Part shown: one piece after another, positions 4,734-5,082 of the stretch
How positions within the stretch are numbered: position 1 is the first letter of the stretch
How the letters are laid out: each line of letters starts with the position of its first letter
Assembly: GCA_011371465.1 (NCBI GenBank)
Contig: DRQL01000037.1
Location: 1 to 5,082, forward strand
Source of the DNA: Gammaproteobacteria bacterium
Lineage (GTDB): Bacteria > Pseudomonadota > Gammaproteobacteria > DSM-19610
DNA: 5,082 bases
Reading direction: 5' to 3'
Position numbers and translations under genes: made by a program
Notes under the pieces: generated by a model
What the model was told of the DNA's origin: nothing
Seen by the model: only the letters and a program-made list of their open reading frames with translations
Databases searched by the model: none

Positions 4734-5082
4734 TTAACCGGATACGCCGGTAACGGCACGCGCCCTGATCAGGCGCCACTGGTGGGTGGCAAGCCCGCCG
4801 AGTATCAGGCCGGTCCCCAACCATACGCCTGGCAATATGGCTTCACCATTCAGCCAGTGCCCCAGCAACAGCGCTGTTACCGGCGTTACGAGGGTAATCA
4901 GGCTGACCCGCACGGCGGTGACCTGCCGCAGCAGGTAGTAGTACCAGAAAAATCCCAGTACGGAACCAAACAACGCCAGGTAGGTGATGGCATAGCGGCT
5001 GCGATCCGGCAGCACCTGTGGCCAAACACCATCGAACAGGAACCAGGTGAGCACAAAGGCCGGCACCGCCATAGTCAGACCA
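4734..5082 (-). CDS. EamA/DMT-family transporter, C-terminal part (cut by window edge)
   Basis: Drug/metabolite-transporter (EamA) proteins are inner-membrane permeases of about 300 residues, made of two repeats of five helices. Only the last 115 or so residues are here. The frame runs open through the right edge, so the ATG at 5072 is an internal methionine rather than the start. Four hydrophobic segments are visible, in order: around AVPAFVLTWFLF, YLALFGSVLGFFWYYYLL, VSLITLVTPVTALLLGHWL, and WLGTGLILGGLAT. The pattern LFGS-x-x-x-F-x-x-Y-x-LL followed by VTPV-x-ALLLG-x-x-x-x-GE is characteristic of the second EamA repeat. The stop is TAA at 4736-4734. The substrate cannot be deduced; family members export amino acids and other metabolites. 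Confidence 0.88.
   Translation of the reverse strand, partial: GLTMAVPAFVLTWFLFDGVWPQVLPDRSRYAITYLALFGSVLGFFWYYYLLRQVTAVRVSLITLVTPVTALLLGHWLNGEAILPGVWLGTGLILGGLATHQWRLIRARAVTGVSG

Overview
This is a chromosomal window from a high-GC gammaproteobacterium. The clearest sign is the leftmost block. Read on the minus strand it is tRNA-Tyr(GTA), tRNA-Gly(TCC), tRNA-Thr(GGT) and then the 5' end of an EF-Tu gene, the same order as the tRNA-tufB operon of E. coli and relatives. The protein-coding genes are GC-rich and have canonical Shine-Dalgarno sites. The species cannot be named from this sequence; free-living lineages such as the Chromatiales or their neighbours would fit.

Layout. 1-127 (-): start of tuf. 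208-283, 330-403 and 569-653 (-): three tRNA genes, driven by a strong sigma70-like promoter at 671-699. 404-568: a long, palindrome-rich spacer between tRNA-Tyr and tRNA-Gly. 891-2225 (+): UDP-glucose 6-dehydrogenase, divergent from the tRNA operon. 2339-2809 (-): YbaK/EbsC-type aminoacyl-tRNA deacylase, convergent with ugd, with a 9-bp-stem hairpin between them. 2910-3584 (+): membrane-anchored zinc metallopeptidase of the YugP family. 3685-4110 (+): small exported two-cysteine protein resembling the HdeA/Rap1a-like group. 4082-4639 (-): lipoprotein of unknown function whose 3' end overlaps the previous gene by 29 bp. 4734-5082 (-): C-terminal part of an EamA/DMT-type transporter, cut by the window edge.

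How the parts relate. The tRNA-tuf block supplies translation components and is probably one transcript. The other genes look like unrelated housekeeping or envelope genes: UDP-glucuronate supply, translation quality control, membrane proteolysis, periplasmic and outer-membrane proteins of unknown role, and a permease. I see no phage, CRISPR, defence or insertion-sequence genes.

The most interesting structure is the tRNA-Tyr/tRNA-Gly spacer. It carries a second copy of the last part of tRNA-Tyr (17 identical bases, 157 bp away). It also holds a compact 116-bp palindromic unit with perfect 9-bp terminal inverted repeats, whose arms match or complement that same tRNA tail. I do not see a convincing new multi-gene system here.
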